From Ahrensia sp. R2A130 (GTDB lineage Bacteria > Pseudomonadota > Alphaproteobacteria > Rhizobiales > Rhizobiaceae): a stretch of DNA of 64,000 nucleotides. The stretch spans positions 186,001-250,000 of the forward strand of contig NZ_AEEB01000017.1 of the NCBI RefSeq assembly GCF_000179775.1. The letters are read 5' to 3'. A program made the position numbers and the translations under genes. Under the pieces are notes generated by a model, which saw only the letters and a list, made by a program, of their open reading frames with translations, searched no databases and had not been told where the DNA came from. Shown here one piece after another: positions 1-8,168 of this stretch (within the stretch, counting starts at the first letter, position 1; each line of letters opens with the position of its first letter).

Positions 1-402
1 AACTGGATTTTTGCAACTGGCGACAATTCCGAATCAGCCCGTGCCAACGGTGTGCCGGTCAATAAGGTCCGCATCGGCCTGTTCATGTTCACCGCCTTCT
101 GCGCCACGCTATTTGCCGCCTGCCAGGTCTTCGACACCAACACGGCAGACGCGGCCAAAGGTAACCTGAAAGAACTGGAGGCCATCGCCGTCGCGGTGGT
201 GGGAGGCACGCTCATGACGGGCGGCTTCGGCTCGGTCATCGGCATCATGTTCGGTGCCGTGATTTTCGGCCTCGTGCAAAACGCGGTGTTCTTCATCCCG
301 TCGATTGATGGCTCCTACTTCCGCGTCTTCGTCGGCACAGTGCTGCTGGTGGCAGCCTTTGCCAACGAGAACATTCGCAAGCGCATCACGGGGGGGATCT
401 AG
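1..402 (+). CDS. Sugar ABC transporter permease, C-terminal part (5' end outside window)
   Basis: Inner-membrane permease of a ribose/fructose-type (BPD_transp_2) importer. The reading frame is open from base 1 and ends with TAG at 402, so about 133 C-terminal residues are visible and the start lies upstream. Visible are the family loop motif around A-T-G-D-N-S-E-S-A-R followed by G-V, then hydrophobic segments including a Gly-rich stretch near A-V-V-G-G-T, which is typical of the RbsC/FrcC permease core. The stop is one base before the ATG of the ATPase gene, so the two are co-transcribed. The substrate is inferred as a sugar from family only. Confidence 0.88.
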   Translation, partial: NWIFATGDNSESARANGVPVNKVRIGLFMFTAFCATLFAACQVFDTNTADAAKGNLKELEAIAVAVVGGTLMTGGFGSVIGIMFGAVIFGLVQNAVFFIPSIDGSYFRVFVGTVLLVAAFANENIRKRITGGI

Positions 403-403
403 C

Positions 404-1183
404 ATGGAACCGCTTATCCGCCTTGAAGGTATCAAGAAAACCTTCGGCCCTTTCACCGCGCTCAACGGCGTCGACCTTTCGGTCAACAAAGGCGAAGTGC
501 TTGCGCTGCTCGGCGATAACGGCGCGGGCAAATCAACCCTCATCAAGGTCATGTCCGGTGTTCACCAGCCCAACGGCGGCACTATCTATGTCGATGGCAA
601 GGCGCAGAAATTCGAAAGCCCGCGCGATGCGGCGGGCGCCGGTATCGGCACCGTCTATCAGGATCTGGCGCTCAACCCGCTCATTTCGGTGACGCGGAAC
701 TTCTTCATGGGCCGCGAGCTTACCCGCGGTTTCGGCCCCTTCGGCCTGCTCCGCATGGACGAGATGGACCGCATCACCCACGATGAAATGATCAAGATCG
801 GCATCGATATTTCCGACCCCAGCCAGGCGGTCGGCACAATGTCGGGCGGTCAGCGGCAAACGCTTGCGATTGCCCGCGCCATCTATTTCGGTGCCCGCGT
901 GTTGATCCTCGACGAGCCGACATCGGCGCTCGGCCAGAAGCAGCAGATGGAAGTGTTGAAGACGATCAAGAAGGTGCGCTCCATGGGCGACATCGCGGTC
1001 ATCCTCATCACCCACAACGAAATCCACGCCCAACTCGTGGCCGACCGTTTCGTGTTCCTGTCGCTAGGACAGGTCATCGGCGGCGGCATGACGAGCGAGT
1101 TGCAGGGACCGGAGATTAGACGCTTGATGTCCGGCGGCGCGGAGATTGCGGACTTGGAGCAGGAGTTGGAAGCGATCGGGTAG
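404..1183 (+). CDS. Sugar ABC transporter ATP-binding protein (FrcA-like, single ATPase domain)
   Basis: Cytoplasmic ATPase that drives the adjacent sugar permease. 259 residues with Walker A G-D-N-G-A-G-K-S-T near residues 37-45, signature M-S-G-G-Q-R-Q near 146-152, and Walker B ending L-D-E-P-T near 168-173. The length is that of a single-domain FrcA-type ATPase, not the double-domain RbsA/MglA type of about 500 residues. ATG 404 is chosen because it follows the permease stop by one base; an open frame upstream overlaps the permease and is not used. The order permease then ATPase at the end of the operon resembles rhizobial frcBCA, but fructose specificity is inference. Confidence 0.9.
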   Translation: MEPLIRLEGIKKTFGPFTALNGVDLSVNKGEVLALLGDNGAGKSTLIKVMSGVHQPNGGTIYVDGKAQKFESPRDAAGAGIGTVYQDLALNPLISVTRNFFMGRELTRGFGPFGLLRMDEMDRITHDEMIKIGIDISDPSQAVGTMSGGQRQTLAIARAIYFGARVLILDEPTSALGQKQQMEVLKTIKKVRSMGDIAVILITHNEIHAQLVADRFVFLSLGQVIGGGMTSELQGPEIRRLMSGGAEIADLEQELEAIG

Positions 1184-1283
1184 CTTCGGACGAAGGCCCC
1201 GACTGTCATCCTTTGCGGGCTGGCAGCTCTGCGGACAAAGTGCATACATTTCTTGATTGATGCTGGGTGGAAGGCAGGTGTGA

Positions 1284-1841
1284 ATGAACATTCACAAAGC
1301 AGCGGGACTTTGCCTGATTGGGACTGGTTTGTTCGCCGTTACGGGATTCTTGCTGCATCCTCATGAATCAACATCAAGCAATCAAATTGCGTGGTTGATA
1401 GGACACAGTCTTATTTTCATCGCTCTCGTTTTGAACCTATTGGGTTTAGCTTGGATACTCGCTGCTGAAAGTGAGCAACTAGGAGTTGGCGGCTGGGTTG
1501 GTTTTGCCTTGTCGACTCTCGGGTTGAGCATGTACATTGGGAAGCTCTACTGGTCGGGACTGTTCTATCCGCTCGTCCTCGAGGCTAGTCCCGACTTAAT
1601 TTCAAGTGTTGGATTAAGTCCCGGCTCCTCGCCAAATGCACTTACAATCAAGTCTGCCTTTTTTGCTGGAGCAATTTCATTCGCTGTAGGGCATTTGATA
1701 TTGGGTATAACAATGCTGCGTTCACAGAGATTTCAATCAAAACCAGTTTGGTGGTTGATGTCAGGCGCGTTCATGGTTGGGATTTGGCCTTTGATGCCAG
1801 ATATTGTGCAAATGTTGAGTGTAGGCGTCTCGGCAGTTTAG
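1284..1841 (+). CDS. Hypothetical multi-pass membrane protein
   Basis: 185 residues, no family recognised. About five hydrophobic segments are visible: near residues 7-23 (after M-N-I-H-K-A-A-G), 36-58, 71-90, 120-142 and 152-170. The gene is visibly richer in A and T than its neighbours and uses codons such as TTA, ATA and AGT that are rare in the surrounding genes, which suggests acquisition from elsewhere. It stands alone, followed by a long gene-poor stretch. The ATG start is 12 bases after an AAGGCAGG-like ribosome-binding region. Function unknown. Confidence 0.7.
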   Translation: MNIHKAAGLCLIGTGLFAVTGFLLHPHESTSSNQIAWLIGHSLIFIALVLNLLGLAWILAAESEQLGVGGWVGFALSTLGLSMYIGKLYWSGLFYPLVLEASPDLISSVGLSPGSSPNALTIKSAFFAGAISFAVGHLILGITMLRSQRFQSKPVWWLMSGAFMVGIWPLMPDIVQMLSVGVSAV

Positions 1842-2460
1842 GCCATCGGAGTGATCTGGTTAGGCTCAACATTGGTCCGACGATGAAGTCGCAATCTCTG
1901 CACTAAAGGCTGCCCGGCTATATCGTTTTAGGGTTTATGCAAACCTCGCTTTTGACCGCGTAGCATCTCAAAATTTTATCCCCGCCTTCTCCACTTCTCG
2001 TATCCTACCCATTCTTTCGCGCATGAGCCGACGGTCCGGACCGTCCTGATCGTTGCGTGGAGGCGATCCTTCCGTCGCAGGCCGTGTAACGAACGGCATC
2101 GGGCGGAGCTCTATGTCGCACCGGCAGGGCTGCCACAACAGCTTCGGGACCGGACGTCGAACGTCAGCAATGGCGGGCCGAAGGCAAGGCCGATGAAGCG
2201 CAAGTTTCATGTTCGGGGAGGTGACGGGAATGGTGTTGAGACACATCTGCAGCAGGATCGAGCGGGGCGAAGGTGTCATGCCTTTTCGCCTGAGACTACA
2301 GGCTAACGGCAGACTTCTTCGTCCCGCTGGCTCATTTTTTACGGGGTCGCTTTCGTTTGCCAAAGGCAAACGGCGACACCTTGCTCCCCGTTCGGACGCT
2401 GGAAGGCGGGTCGATGCTTTGTCATGCGCGGGGAAACGGGCGTGCTCCGCACGGCTTTCT

Positions 2461-2491
2461 GCTGGGTCCCGGGTCAGGCCCGGGATGACAA
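2461..2491 (+). repeat. Palindromic intergenic repeat, copy 1 of an inverted pair
   Basis: Unit reading GCTGGGTCCCGGG then CAGGCCCGGGATGACA. It contains its own dyad (CCCGGG/CCCGGG region) and is nearly the reverse complement of 2526-2556. Differences between the copies fall mainly in the core, where both arms change together and preserve pairing. Such GTCATCCCGG-type repeats are widespread in alphaproteobacterial intergenic DNA (established knowledge). The pair could fold into one long hairpin. Confidence 0.75.
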
Positions 2492-2525
2492 GGGAGAAGA
2501 AGCGAAAACCCTTGCCCCACCCCCA

Positions 2526-2556
2526 CTGTCATCCCGGCCTTGAGCCGGGACCCAGC
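2526..2556 (-). repeat. Palindromic intergenic repeat, copy 2 of an inverted pair
   Basis: Unit CTGTCATCCCGG then GAGCCGGGACCCAGC, inverted relative to 2461-2491. It lies 26 bases from the stop of the importer binding-protein gene, so transcripts from that operon would run into the hairpin. That placement would suit an mRNA-stabilising or terminating structure, but no T-run follows. Confidence 0.75.
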
Positions 2557-2582
2557 AAACACTTCGCGCGAAGTGCGTCCGG

Positions 2583-3527
2583 CTACTTCAATTCCACCGC
2601 ATAGCTTTCCAGCGGTGCGATCTCTTTGATCAGTTCCGCATCCTTCATGAACTGCGCGAAGCGGTTGTAGCGGTTTGTGTCCAGCGCGGCGGGGCGCTTG
2701 GCGAAGCGGGGCAGGGTGTCCACCCATGCGCGGCGGTTCAACTCGTTATCGAGGTCTGGATATTCCTTCAGGAACTGCGCCAGTGCGTCGTCGGAATGAT
2801 TGGTGAGGTACAGTGTTGCTTTCTCCACCGCATCCATGAAGGGGCGGAAGCGCGGGTCGTCGGCACGGTCGGATTTCGCGATGAAGATCAACTCGTCATA
2901 GACCGGGACCCCGTTCTCTTCGGGGTAGAAGGCAAGACCCGGACGCTTCTCGATATCCAACTGGTTCAATTCGAAATTGCGGAATGCGCCGATCACAGCG
3001 TCAACCGCGCCGGTGATGAGCGACGGGGAAAGCGAGAAGTTGATGTTGATGAGTTCGACATCGGAAAGCGAAAGACCTTCCTGCTTCAGCATCGCGGCCA
3101 GCAGTGCATCTTCGAAACCTCCGACCGAGAAGCCGACTTTTTTGCCCTTCAGGTCCGCGATGGATTTGATCGGCCCATCCTTCAAAACCACCAAGGCGTT
3201 GAGCGGAGTTTCGACGATGGTGCCGATGCGGGTGAGGGGCAGACCTTCTGCCACCTGCACATGCAGCTGCGGCTGGTAGGAAATCGCAATGTCGCCCTGA
3301 CCGGCAGCGATGAGGCGCGGCGGTGCGGAAGGGTCGGACGGGGCGATCAATTCGACATCGAGACCGGCATCTGCGAAATAGCCCTGTGTCTTGGCAATCA
3401 CCAACGGCGCGTGGTCGGGGTTCACAAACCAGTCGAGATAGACGGTCAGTTTCTCCGCAGCATGGGCCTGCCATGTTAGGCTCAGGGTGAGGGCAAATGC
3501 CGCCAATAGGCGGGTGATAATCTTCAT
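2583..3527 (-). CDS. thiY: Thiamine-precursor ABC transporter substrate-binding protein (ThiY/NMT1-like)
   Basis: Periplasmic binding protein of the NMT1/THI5-like family, which binds formylaminopyrimidine-type thiamine precursors. 314 residues with a signal peptide (residues 1-23, ending A-H-A-A), then the family start V-Y-L-D-W-F-V-N-P-D-H-A-P and the G-Y-F...A-G-L-D-V-E-L region. It lies 30 bases after the permease gene in the same operon, which is headed by a TPP riboswitch; that context is the main support for thiamine-related substrate. No ATPase gene follows. The substrate is inferred; taurine-type binding proteins are related in fold. Confidence 0.85.
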   Translation of the reverse strand: MKIITRLLAAFALTLSLTWQAHAAEKLTVYLDWFVNPDHAPLVIAKTQGYFADAGLDVELIAPSDPSAPPRLIAAGQGDIAISYQPQLHVQVAEGLPLTRIGTIVETPLNALVVLKDGPIKSIADLKGKKVGFSVGGFEDALLAAMLKQEGLSLSDVELININFSLSPSLITGAVDAVIGAFRNFELNQLDIEKRPGLAFYPEENGVPVYDELIFIAKSDRADDPRFRPFMDAVEKATLYLTNHSDDALAQFLKEYPDLDNELNRRAWVDTLPRFAKRPAALDTNRYNRFAQFMKDAELIKEIAPLESYAVELK

Positions 3528-3557
3528 TTCATATTCCTTTTTCAGAAGGTGCAGTGG

Positions 3558-4433
3558 TTAGAAGGTTTGAGTTCGGGGTGCCCAATGGACCAAGCGGTCC
3601 AAGGCAAAATCGACCGCAGCGCGCAGCGCCACGACCATGATCATCAGCAGCACGAGACCGGCGAAAACCGTGTCCGTCTGCATGCGGGCATTGGCTTGGT
3701 TGATGACGAAACCGATGCCGCCAGCCGCGCCCACCCATTCGCCAACGACCGCGCCGATGGGTGCAATGGTGGCGGCGACCCGCAAGCCGGAAGCCAACGA
3801 CGGCATGGCGGCGGGCAGGCGAAAGCGGGTGAGGGTCTGCCAAGGTGAAGCGCCCCACAAGCGGGCAAGATCGATCAAATGGCCCTGTGCGCGGGTGAGC
3901 CCATCGTTCAGGGCAGACGCTACGGGGAAGTAAATAATGAGCGTGGCCATGGCGATTTTAGACCCGAGGCCAAGCCCGAACCACAGGATCAACAGCGGCG
4001 CGATGGCGAAAACGGGCAGCGCCTGAGAGGCCATGACGACGGGCATGACGAAGCGGCGACCGGCAGGAAATGCGTTCACCGCAAGCGCTGTCGCGATGCC
4101 CAGAACCGAACCGAGAATGAGGCCGAGGATGATCTCCGTCAGCGTGATGCCCGCATGCCAGAGCAGATACGGCCCCTGTTCGAAAAGCGTGGTGGCCACG
4201 GCAACCGGTCCGGGCAGAATGAACGGTGCGGGCTGAAAGATCGCGACGCCCGCCCACCAGATCGCCACCAACACGGCGATTACCGCAAGTGCACGGCCAG
4301 CGCCGAGAGTAGCGTGAGTAAATGCTGACGGCGATGTGGCGGACTTATCCCCGCCGGTAACGCGCAGGTCTATGGTGCCTCGTTCTGAAGAGATGTGGCT
4401 ATCCACGGCTCTGATCCGACTTCCCTGACGCAC
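3558..4433 (-). CDS. thiX: Thiamine-precursor ABC transporter permease (ThiX-like)
   Basis: Inner-membrane permease of the SsuC/TauC/ThiX type. About 291 residues, with a polar N-terminal stretch of some 45 residues, then about six hydrophobic segments and the EAA-type loop R-L-W-G-A-S-P-W-Q-T near residues 185-195. No ATG precedes the first membrane segment, so the GTG at 4433 is taken as start; it is the first in-frame start after the riboswitch. It is the first gene of the riboswitch-controlled transcript and is followed by thiY. The start is the least certain part, because a downstream GTG would shorten only the polar leader. Confidence 0.83.
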   Translation of the reverse strand: MRQGSRIRAVDSHISSERGTIDLRVTGGDKSATSPSAFTHATLGAGRALAVIAVLVAIWWAGVAIFQPAPFILPGPVAVATTLFEQGPYLLWHAGITLTEIILGLILGSVLGIATALAVNAFPAGRRFVMPVVMASQALPVFAIAPLLILWFGLGLGSKIAMATLIIYFPVASALNDGLTRAQGHLIDLARLWGASPWQTLTRFRLPAAMPSLASGLRVAATIAPIGAVVGEWVGAAGGIGFVINQANARMQTDTVFAGLVLLMIMVVALRAAVDFALDRLVHWAPRTQTF

Positions 4434-4448
4434 ACCGCATCTCGCGGT
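4434..4448 (-). promoter_or_regulatory. Hairpin abutting the GTG start of thiX
   Basis: Inverted repeat ACCGC-GAGAT-GCGGT ends directly at the GTG codon. The loop holds the only purine-rich (GAGA) ribosome-binding-like bases near the start. It may be the expression platform through which the upstream TPP aptamer controls translation; this is inference. Confidence 0.35.
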
Positions 4449-4542
4449 GGATCGGGCAACCGAATACGGGAGTTCTGGCGATGAGAAAATGGATGCGGTT
4501 TCGCCGCTTGCACGGACCGGTTTCCCGGCATGTGCTTTTGTC

Positions 4543-4660
4543 CTGTCCCTTCGCCGGCATGACCCGGATCAGGTTCCCGATCGTTTGAAACGATCAAGGG
4601 TCCGGTGTTGCCACCATCTCAGCCAGCCAAATCAAATTTGGCGCGACACCCCTTGGAACT
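4543..4660 (-). ncRNA. TPP riboswitch (THI element) upstream of thiXY
   Basis: On the minus strand the conserved THI-box blocks appear in order: AGGGGTG, a stem, GGCTGAGATGG, ACCCTTG, a short variable stem of GATCGTTT/AAACGATC, GAACCTGATC, GGGTCATGCCGGCG, AAGGGA. These are the invariant pyrophosphate- and pyrimidine-binding parts of the thiamine pyrophosphate aptamer. Binding of TPP would reduce expression of the importer downstream (thiX start at 4433). Boundaries are estimated from the P1 stem. Confidence 0.95.
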
Positions 4661-4712
4661 TGTCCCATGTGTGCGGCAGGCAGGAGAGAAAGGCAAGTGG
4701 CGGTGTTTGCGG

Positions 4713-6554
4713 TTAGCCTTGAGCTTCAGCCCACGCGGCGAAAACGTCTTTGAAGACCTTGTCGCCGGGAATGCCTTTTTCCAGCGTGATGAGCGCGCGA
4801 CGGCCGGTGCGGTACTGCATAGGAATGTCGATCCAGCCGCGCTGCTGGAGCAATGTTTCGTTCTGCGCCACAGCAGCTTCAAGGTTGTTCAATGCGATAA
4901 GGAAAATGCCATCGGCAATTTTCGCAGGCACACCAACGAGACCTTCGCCACGGCCCTGTTCGCTATCTTTCAGCACAAAGCGGTTGATCTCTTCGATAGC
5001 ACCGCCGGAAAAGTCATCGGGCACTGCGAAAATCAGTTCGATCAGATGGCTGGCGGGCAGTGCTTCATCGGCGTTGCGTTTCAGCGTCATGATGAGGACG
5101 AGATTTCGATCAGGAACCTCAGCGCGCGCGCGAATTGCCGGTTCTTGTTTGCCGTTCACATCTTCTTGCACAACGCTCCAGATAACGCGGCCCTGATCTA
5201 GCGAGTTGTCGGCGGGCGATCCGCCTTCTTCGTACAGGATTGCACTTTGCGAAACTGCGGGCGTTGCAGGGGGCTCTGTAGCAGCAGGAGCTTCCGGTGT
5301 GGTTTCGGCGGCCTCTTCGGCAGTCGGTGGCAGAACAGGGTCTGGTCCGGACACTTCGCCGTTTTCGGTCAGCCGTGTTTCGGATTTTACCGGCTCTTCG
5401 ACAGGTGGAGCTACAGGCTCTGCTTCTGCAACGGGTTCGGGGTCCGGTGCGATTGGAATTGTCTTGACCGGTGTTGGTGTAACCGTATCGCTCAACATTG
5501 CATCAAGGCCGGTAACCTCCATCAAGGAGTCCTTGTTCAACCATGCAAGAATGCCGCCGCCGATCAAAACGCCGATCATGAGAAGCCAGATCAAGGCTTT
5601 CAGAGCACCACCGCTCTTGCGCTTCGCCGTTGCTGGCCGCAGCCCGGCAGCAGGTGGAATGGTTACCTCTTCTGTGTCGGCATCTGGAAAGTCGATGTTC
5701 GCAGCTTCCACCACGGGGGCGATATCTGCTGCAGGGTCGTTTTCGTAAACTGGCGTAAAGTCTGCGGTTGCGTCGTCGTAAGGGTCGACAACAGCTGCAG
5801 TGGTGGCGCTGGAAACATCAACTTCTGGCCGTGGCGTTCCCGCAATGGGTGGTGTCTCGGTGGAAGCGGCAGCTGTCTCTTGAGAAGAGAGAAATTCGCT
5901 GGCCCAATCATCCAAAGCATCGCGTTCAGCAGGCTGTTGTGGTGCAGGAACCGGCTCGGCAGCTTCAACGATCTCGTTGGGAATATGTGGCGCTTCGGAC
6001 AGTGTATCGATTTCATCATAAGCTGCGTCGCGTCCCACGGTCGGCAACTCGTCTGCCGGTTCGGGAATGGCGTCCACCTGCTCGTGAAAGGCGGCAGCAA
6101 CTTCTTCGGGCACCTGGTCGAGCGGGGCGAGAAGCGCTGAATCAGCTTCCTGCGCAGCGTCGAACACTGCTTGTTCGGCTGCTTCTGCTGGCAACGGTGC
6201 GAGGGGAACGTCAACCTCAGGCTCCGCAAATGGCGCAGCTATAACAGCGTCTGCAGGTTGAAGCGTTGGCTCTTCGGTTGCGGCATAAACCTGCCCGGCA
6301 GCATGTTCTTCGACGATGGGAGCAGCAGGTTCTGCTGCGGCATTTGTTTCGTAGCCGCCTTCAATCGAGGTGATCGCTTCTTCAAGCTTATCCAACTCGC
6401 CCTTAAGCGTGGCGTCATCCACGGCGGGAGTGCGTGCCTTCAACTGGCGCTCGATGGTGCTGCGCGCGCGCTCGTACAGCTTCTCGCGCAACTGCGGCTT
6501 GGGGTCGGAGAAACCGGAAAGCGTGCGTTGCAGCACTGCGTGATAGTCAGCCAT
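4713..6554 (-). CDS. Large Ala/Pro/Glu-rich single-pass membrane protein, hypothetical
   Basis: 613 residues. The N-terminal 60 residues form a helical segment beginning A-D-Y-H-A-V-L-Q-R-T. Residues about 75-310 are low-complexity and acidic, rich in Ala, Pro and Glu. One transmembrane helix lies near 319-338, preceded by Lys/Arg (A-K-R-K-S), so the acidic part is likely cytoplasmic. A second Pro/Glu-rich linker follows, then a C-terminal folded domain of about 165 residues (from A-I-L-Y-E-E-G). ATG 6554 is chosen because an upstream extension is only nine residues without support. It lies downstream of purA on the same strand. Function unknown; I remember similar proteins next to purA in Hyphomicrobiales, not checked. 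Confidence 0.8.
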   Translation of the reverse strand: MADYHAVLQRTLSGFSDPKPQLREKLYERARSTIERQLKARTPAVDDATLKGELDKLEEAITSIEGGYETNAAAEPAAPIVEEHAAGQVYAATEEPTLQPADAVIAAPFAEPEVDVPLAPLPAEAAEQAVFDAAQEADSALLAPLDQVPEEVAAAFHEQVDAIPEPADELPTVGRDAAYDEIDTLSEAPHIPNEIVEAAEPVPAPQQPAERDALDDWASEFLSSQETAAASTETPPIAGTPRPEVDVSSATTAAVVDPYDDATADFTPVYENDPAADIAPVVEAANIDFPDADTEEVTIPPAAGLRPATAKRKSGGALKALIWLLMIGVLIGGGILAWLNKDSLMEVTGLDAMLSDTVTPTPVKTIPIAPDPEPVAEAEPVAPPVEEPVKSETRLTENGEVSGPDPVLPPTAEEAAETTPEAPAATEPPATPAVSQSAILYEEGGSPADNSLDQGRVIWSVVQEDVNGKQEPAIRARAEVPDRNLVLIMTLKRNADEALPASHLIELIFAVPDDFSGGAIEEINRFVLKDSEQGRGEGLVGVPAKIADGIFLIALNNLEAAVAQNETLLQQRGWIDIPMQYRTGRRALITLEKGIPGDKVFKDVFAAWAEAQG

Positions 6555-6681
6555 GTAATTCCCTGTCCGTTGCCTGCCCAAGCCAAGGCGTTTTGCAAAG
6601 CCTTGCTGCCCGCAGGCAAATCCTGATTGCCCGCGATTGTCTCAATACATCCACGGGCTTCAAGAGAGTGTTAACCTCACG

Positions 6682-7977
6682 TTAGTCCTCAAAAGGGTCC
6701 GCAACAAGGATGGTGTCGTCACGTTCCGGGCTTGTCGACAACATCGCGACCGGTGCACCGATCAATTCTTCCACGCGGCGCACGTATTTGATGGCTTGTG
6801 CGGGCAAATCCGCCCAGCTGCGCGCGCCGACGGTCGGTTCGTGCCAGCCCTCTAGGGTTTCATAAACGGGTACGACGCGGGCCTGCGCACCTTGGGCGGC
6901 GGGCAGGTGGTCCATCGGTTCACCGTCCAGCGTGTAGCCGGTGCAGATTTTGATTTCGTCCATGCCGTCGAGAACGTCGAGCTTGGTAAGCGCGATGCCG
7001 GTGATGCCGTTGACTGAAACCGACTGGCGAACCAGCGCCGCATCGAACCAGCCGCAACGGCGTTTGCGGCCTGTAACGGTGCCGAATTCGTGGCCTTTCT
7101 CGCCAAGGAACTGCCCGATCTCGTTTTCCTGCTCGGTCGGGAAGGGACCTTCGCCAACGCGGGTCGTGTAGGCCTTGGTAATGCCGAGCACAAAGTTGAG
7201 CGAACCGGGACCGAGACCGGAACCGGCGGATGCCTGACCAGCTACGGTGTTGGACGAGGTGACGAAAGGATAGGTGCCGTGGTCGATGTCCAACAGCGTG
7301 CCCTGCGCGCCTTCGAACAAAATGCGCTTGCCGGCGCGGCGTTTGTCATCAAGCAATTTCCATACGGTCTCGCGGAAGGGCAGAATATCGTCACGCACCG
7401 CCATCAACTCGTCGAAAATGGTGTCGACAGAAATTTCTGCTTCACCCAAGCCTTTGCGAAGCGCGTTGTGGTGGGTGAGCACGCGCTCGATCTTGCCGCG
7501 CAATGTGTCGGTGTTCACGAGGTCCATCACGCGGATAGCGCGGCGGCCGACTTTGTCTTCATAGGCCGGGCCGATGCCGCGGCGGGTGGTGCCGATCTTG
7601 GTGCCGGTGGAAGCTGCGTCTTCACGAAGGCCGTCCAACTCGCGGTGCAGCGACAGGATCAGCGTGGCGTTGTCGGCGATACGCAGATTGTCCGGTGTGA
7701 TCGGCACACCTTGTTCGGCCAGACGACCGATTTCTGCCACCAGCGCGTGAGGGTCGATGACGACACCGTTGCCGATGACGCCCATCTTGCCCTTGCGGAC
7801 AACGCCGGACGGCAGCAGCGACAGCTTGTACGACACGCCGTCGATAACCAGCGTGTGGCCCGCATTGTGGCCACCCTGAAACCGCACCACCAGATCGGCA
7901 CGTTCCGACAGCCAATCGACGATCTTGCCCTTGCCTTCATCGCCCCACTGGGAGCCGACCACCACAACATTTGCCAC
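6682..7977 (-). CDS. purA: Adenylosuccinate synthetase
   Basis: Converts IMP, aspartate and GTP to adenylosuccinate, the first committed step of AMP synthesis in the cytoplasm. 431 residues, the usual length. The N-terminal [10 protein letters not shown] phosphate loop, the G-G-H-N-A-G-H-T motif near residues 36-43, and [11 protein letters not shown] near 127-137 are all intact, as is the K-R-R-C-G-W-F-D region. It has its own promoter region upstream, divergent from the EamA exporter gene. Confidence 0.98.
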   Translation of the reverse strand: MANVVVVGSQWGDEGKGKIVDWLSERADLVVRFQGGHNAGHTLVIDGVSYKLSLLPSGVVRKGKMGVIGNGVVIDPHALVAEIGRLAEQGVPITPDNLRIADNATLILSLHRELDGLREDAASTGTKIGTTRRGIGPAYEDKVGRRAIRVMDLVNTDTLRGKIERVLTHHNALRKGLGEAEISVDTIFDELMAVRDDILPFRETVWKLLDDKRRAGKRILFEGAQGTLLDIDHGTYPFVTSSNTVAGQASAGSGLGPGSLNFVLGITKAYTTRVGEGPFPTEQENEIGQFLGEKGHEFGTVTGRKRRCGWFDAALVRQSVSVNGITGIALTKLDVLDGMDEIKICTGYTLDGEPMDHLPAAQGAQARVVPVYETLEGWHEPTVGARSWADLPAQAIKYVRRVEELIGAPVAMLSTSPERDDTILVADPFED

Positions 7978-8168
7978 GAGTAATCCACCTAGAAACGTGC
8001 AGCGATACGCTGCGAGATTTTCGCTTCACGATGTGCGGAAATGGCGGCGCAGGGTCAAGGGGTGTGGCACTGCATCCACGGCGGAACGGCCCAATCAATC
8101 CTCCCGCTATGAGTATGCGCTAGGCTCTGCCATAAGCCGATTCCAACATCGAAACCTTCGAGCAATCC

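Larger units (their letters stand above)
1842..2582. other. Gene-poor stretch with palindromic repeats
   Basis: About 740 bases with no convincing gene. Short open frames on both strands have skewed composition, no recognisable motifs and overlap each other. Near 2353-2371 there is a small perfect hairpin (CGTTTGCC/GGCAAACG), and at 2461-2556 an inverted pair of palindromic repeats. The stretch lies directly downstream of the thiamine-precursor importer, where an ATPase gene might be expected; I could not see an ATPase remnant. Confidence 0.6.

Noticed and set aside
1968-2604. Short open frames in the gene-poor stretch as a possible ATPase remnant (thiZ)
   Set aside because: No Walker motifs or signature sequence in any frame; frames overlap on both strands.
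5247-6140. 297-codon plus-strand open frame opposite the Ala/Pro/Glu-rich protein
   Set aside because: Complement of GC-rich low-complexity codons gives a Cys/Trp/Phe/Arg-rich translation; no gene signals.
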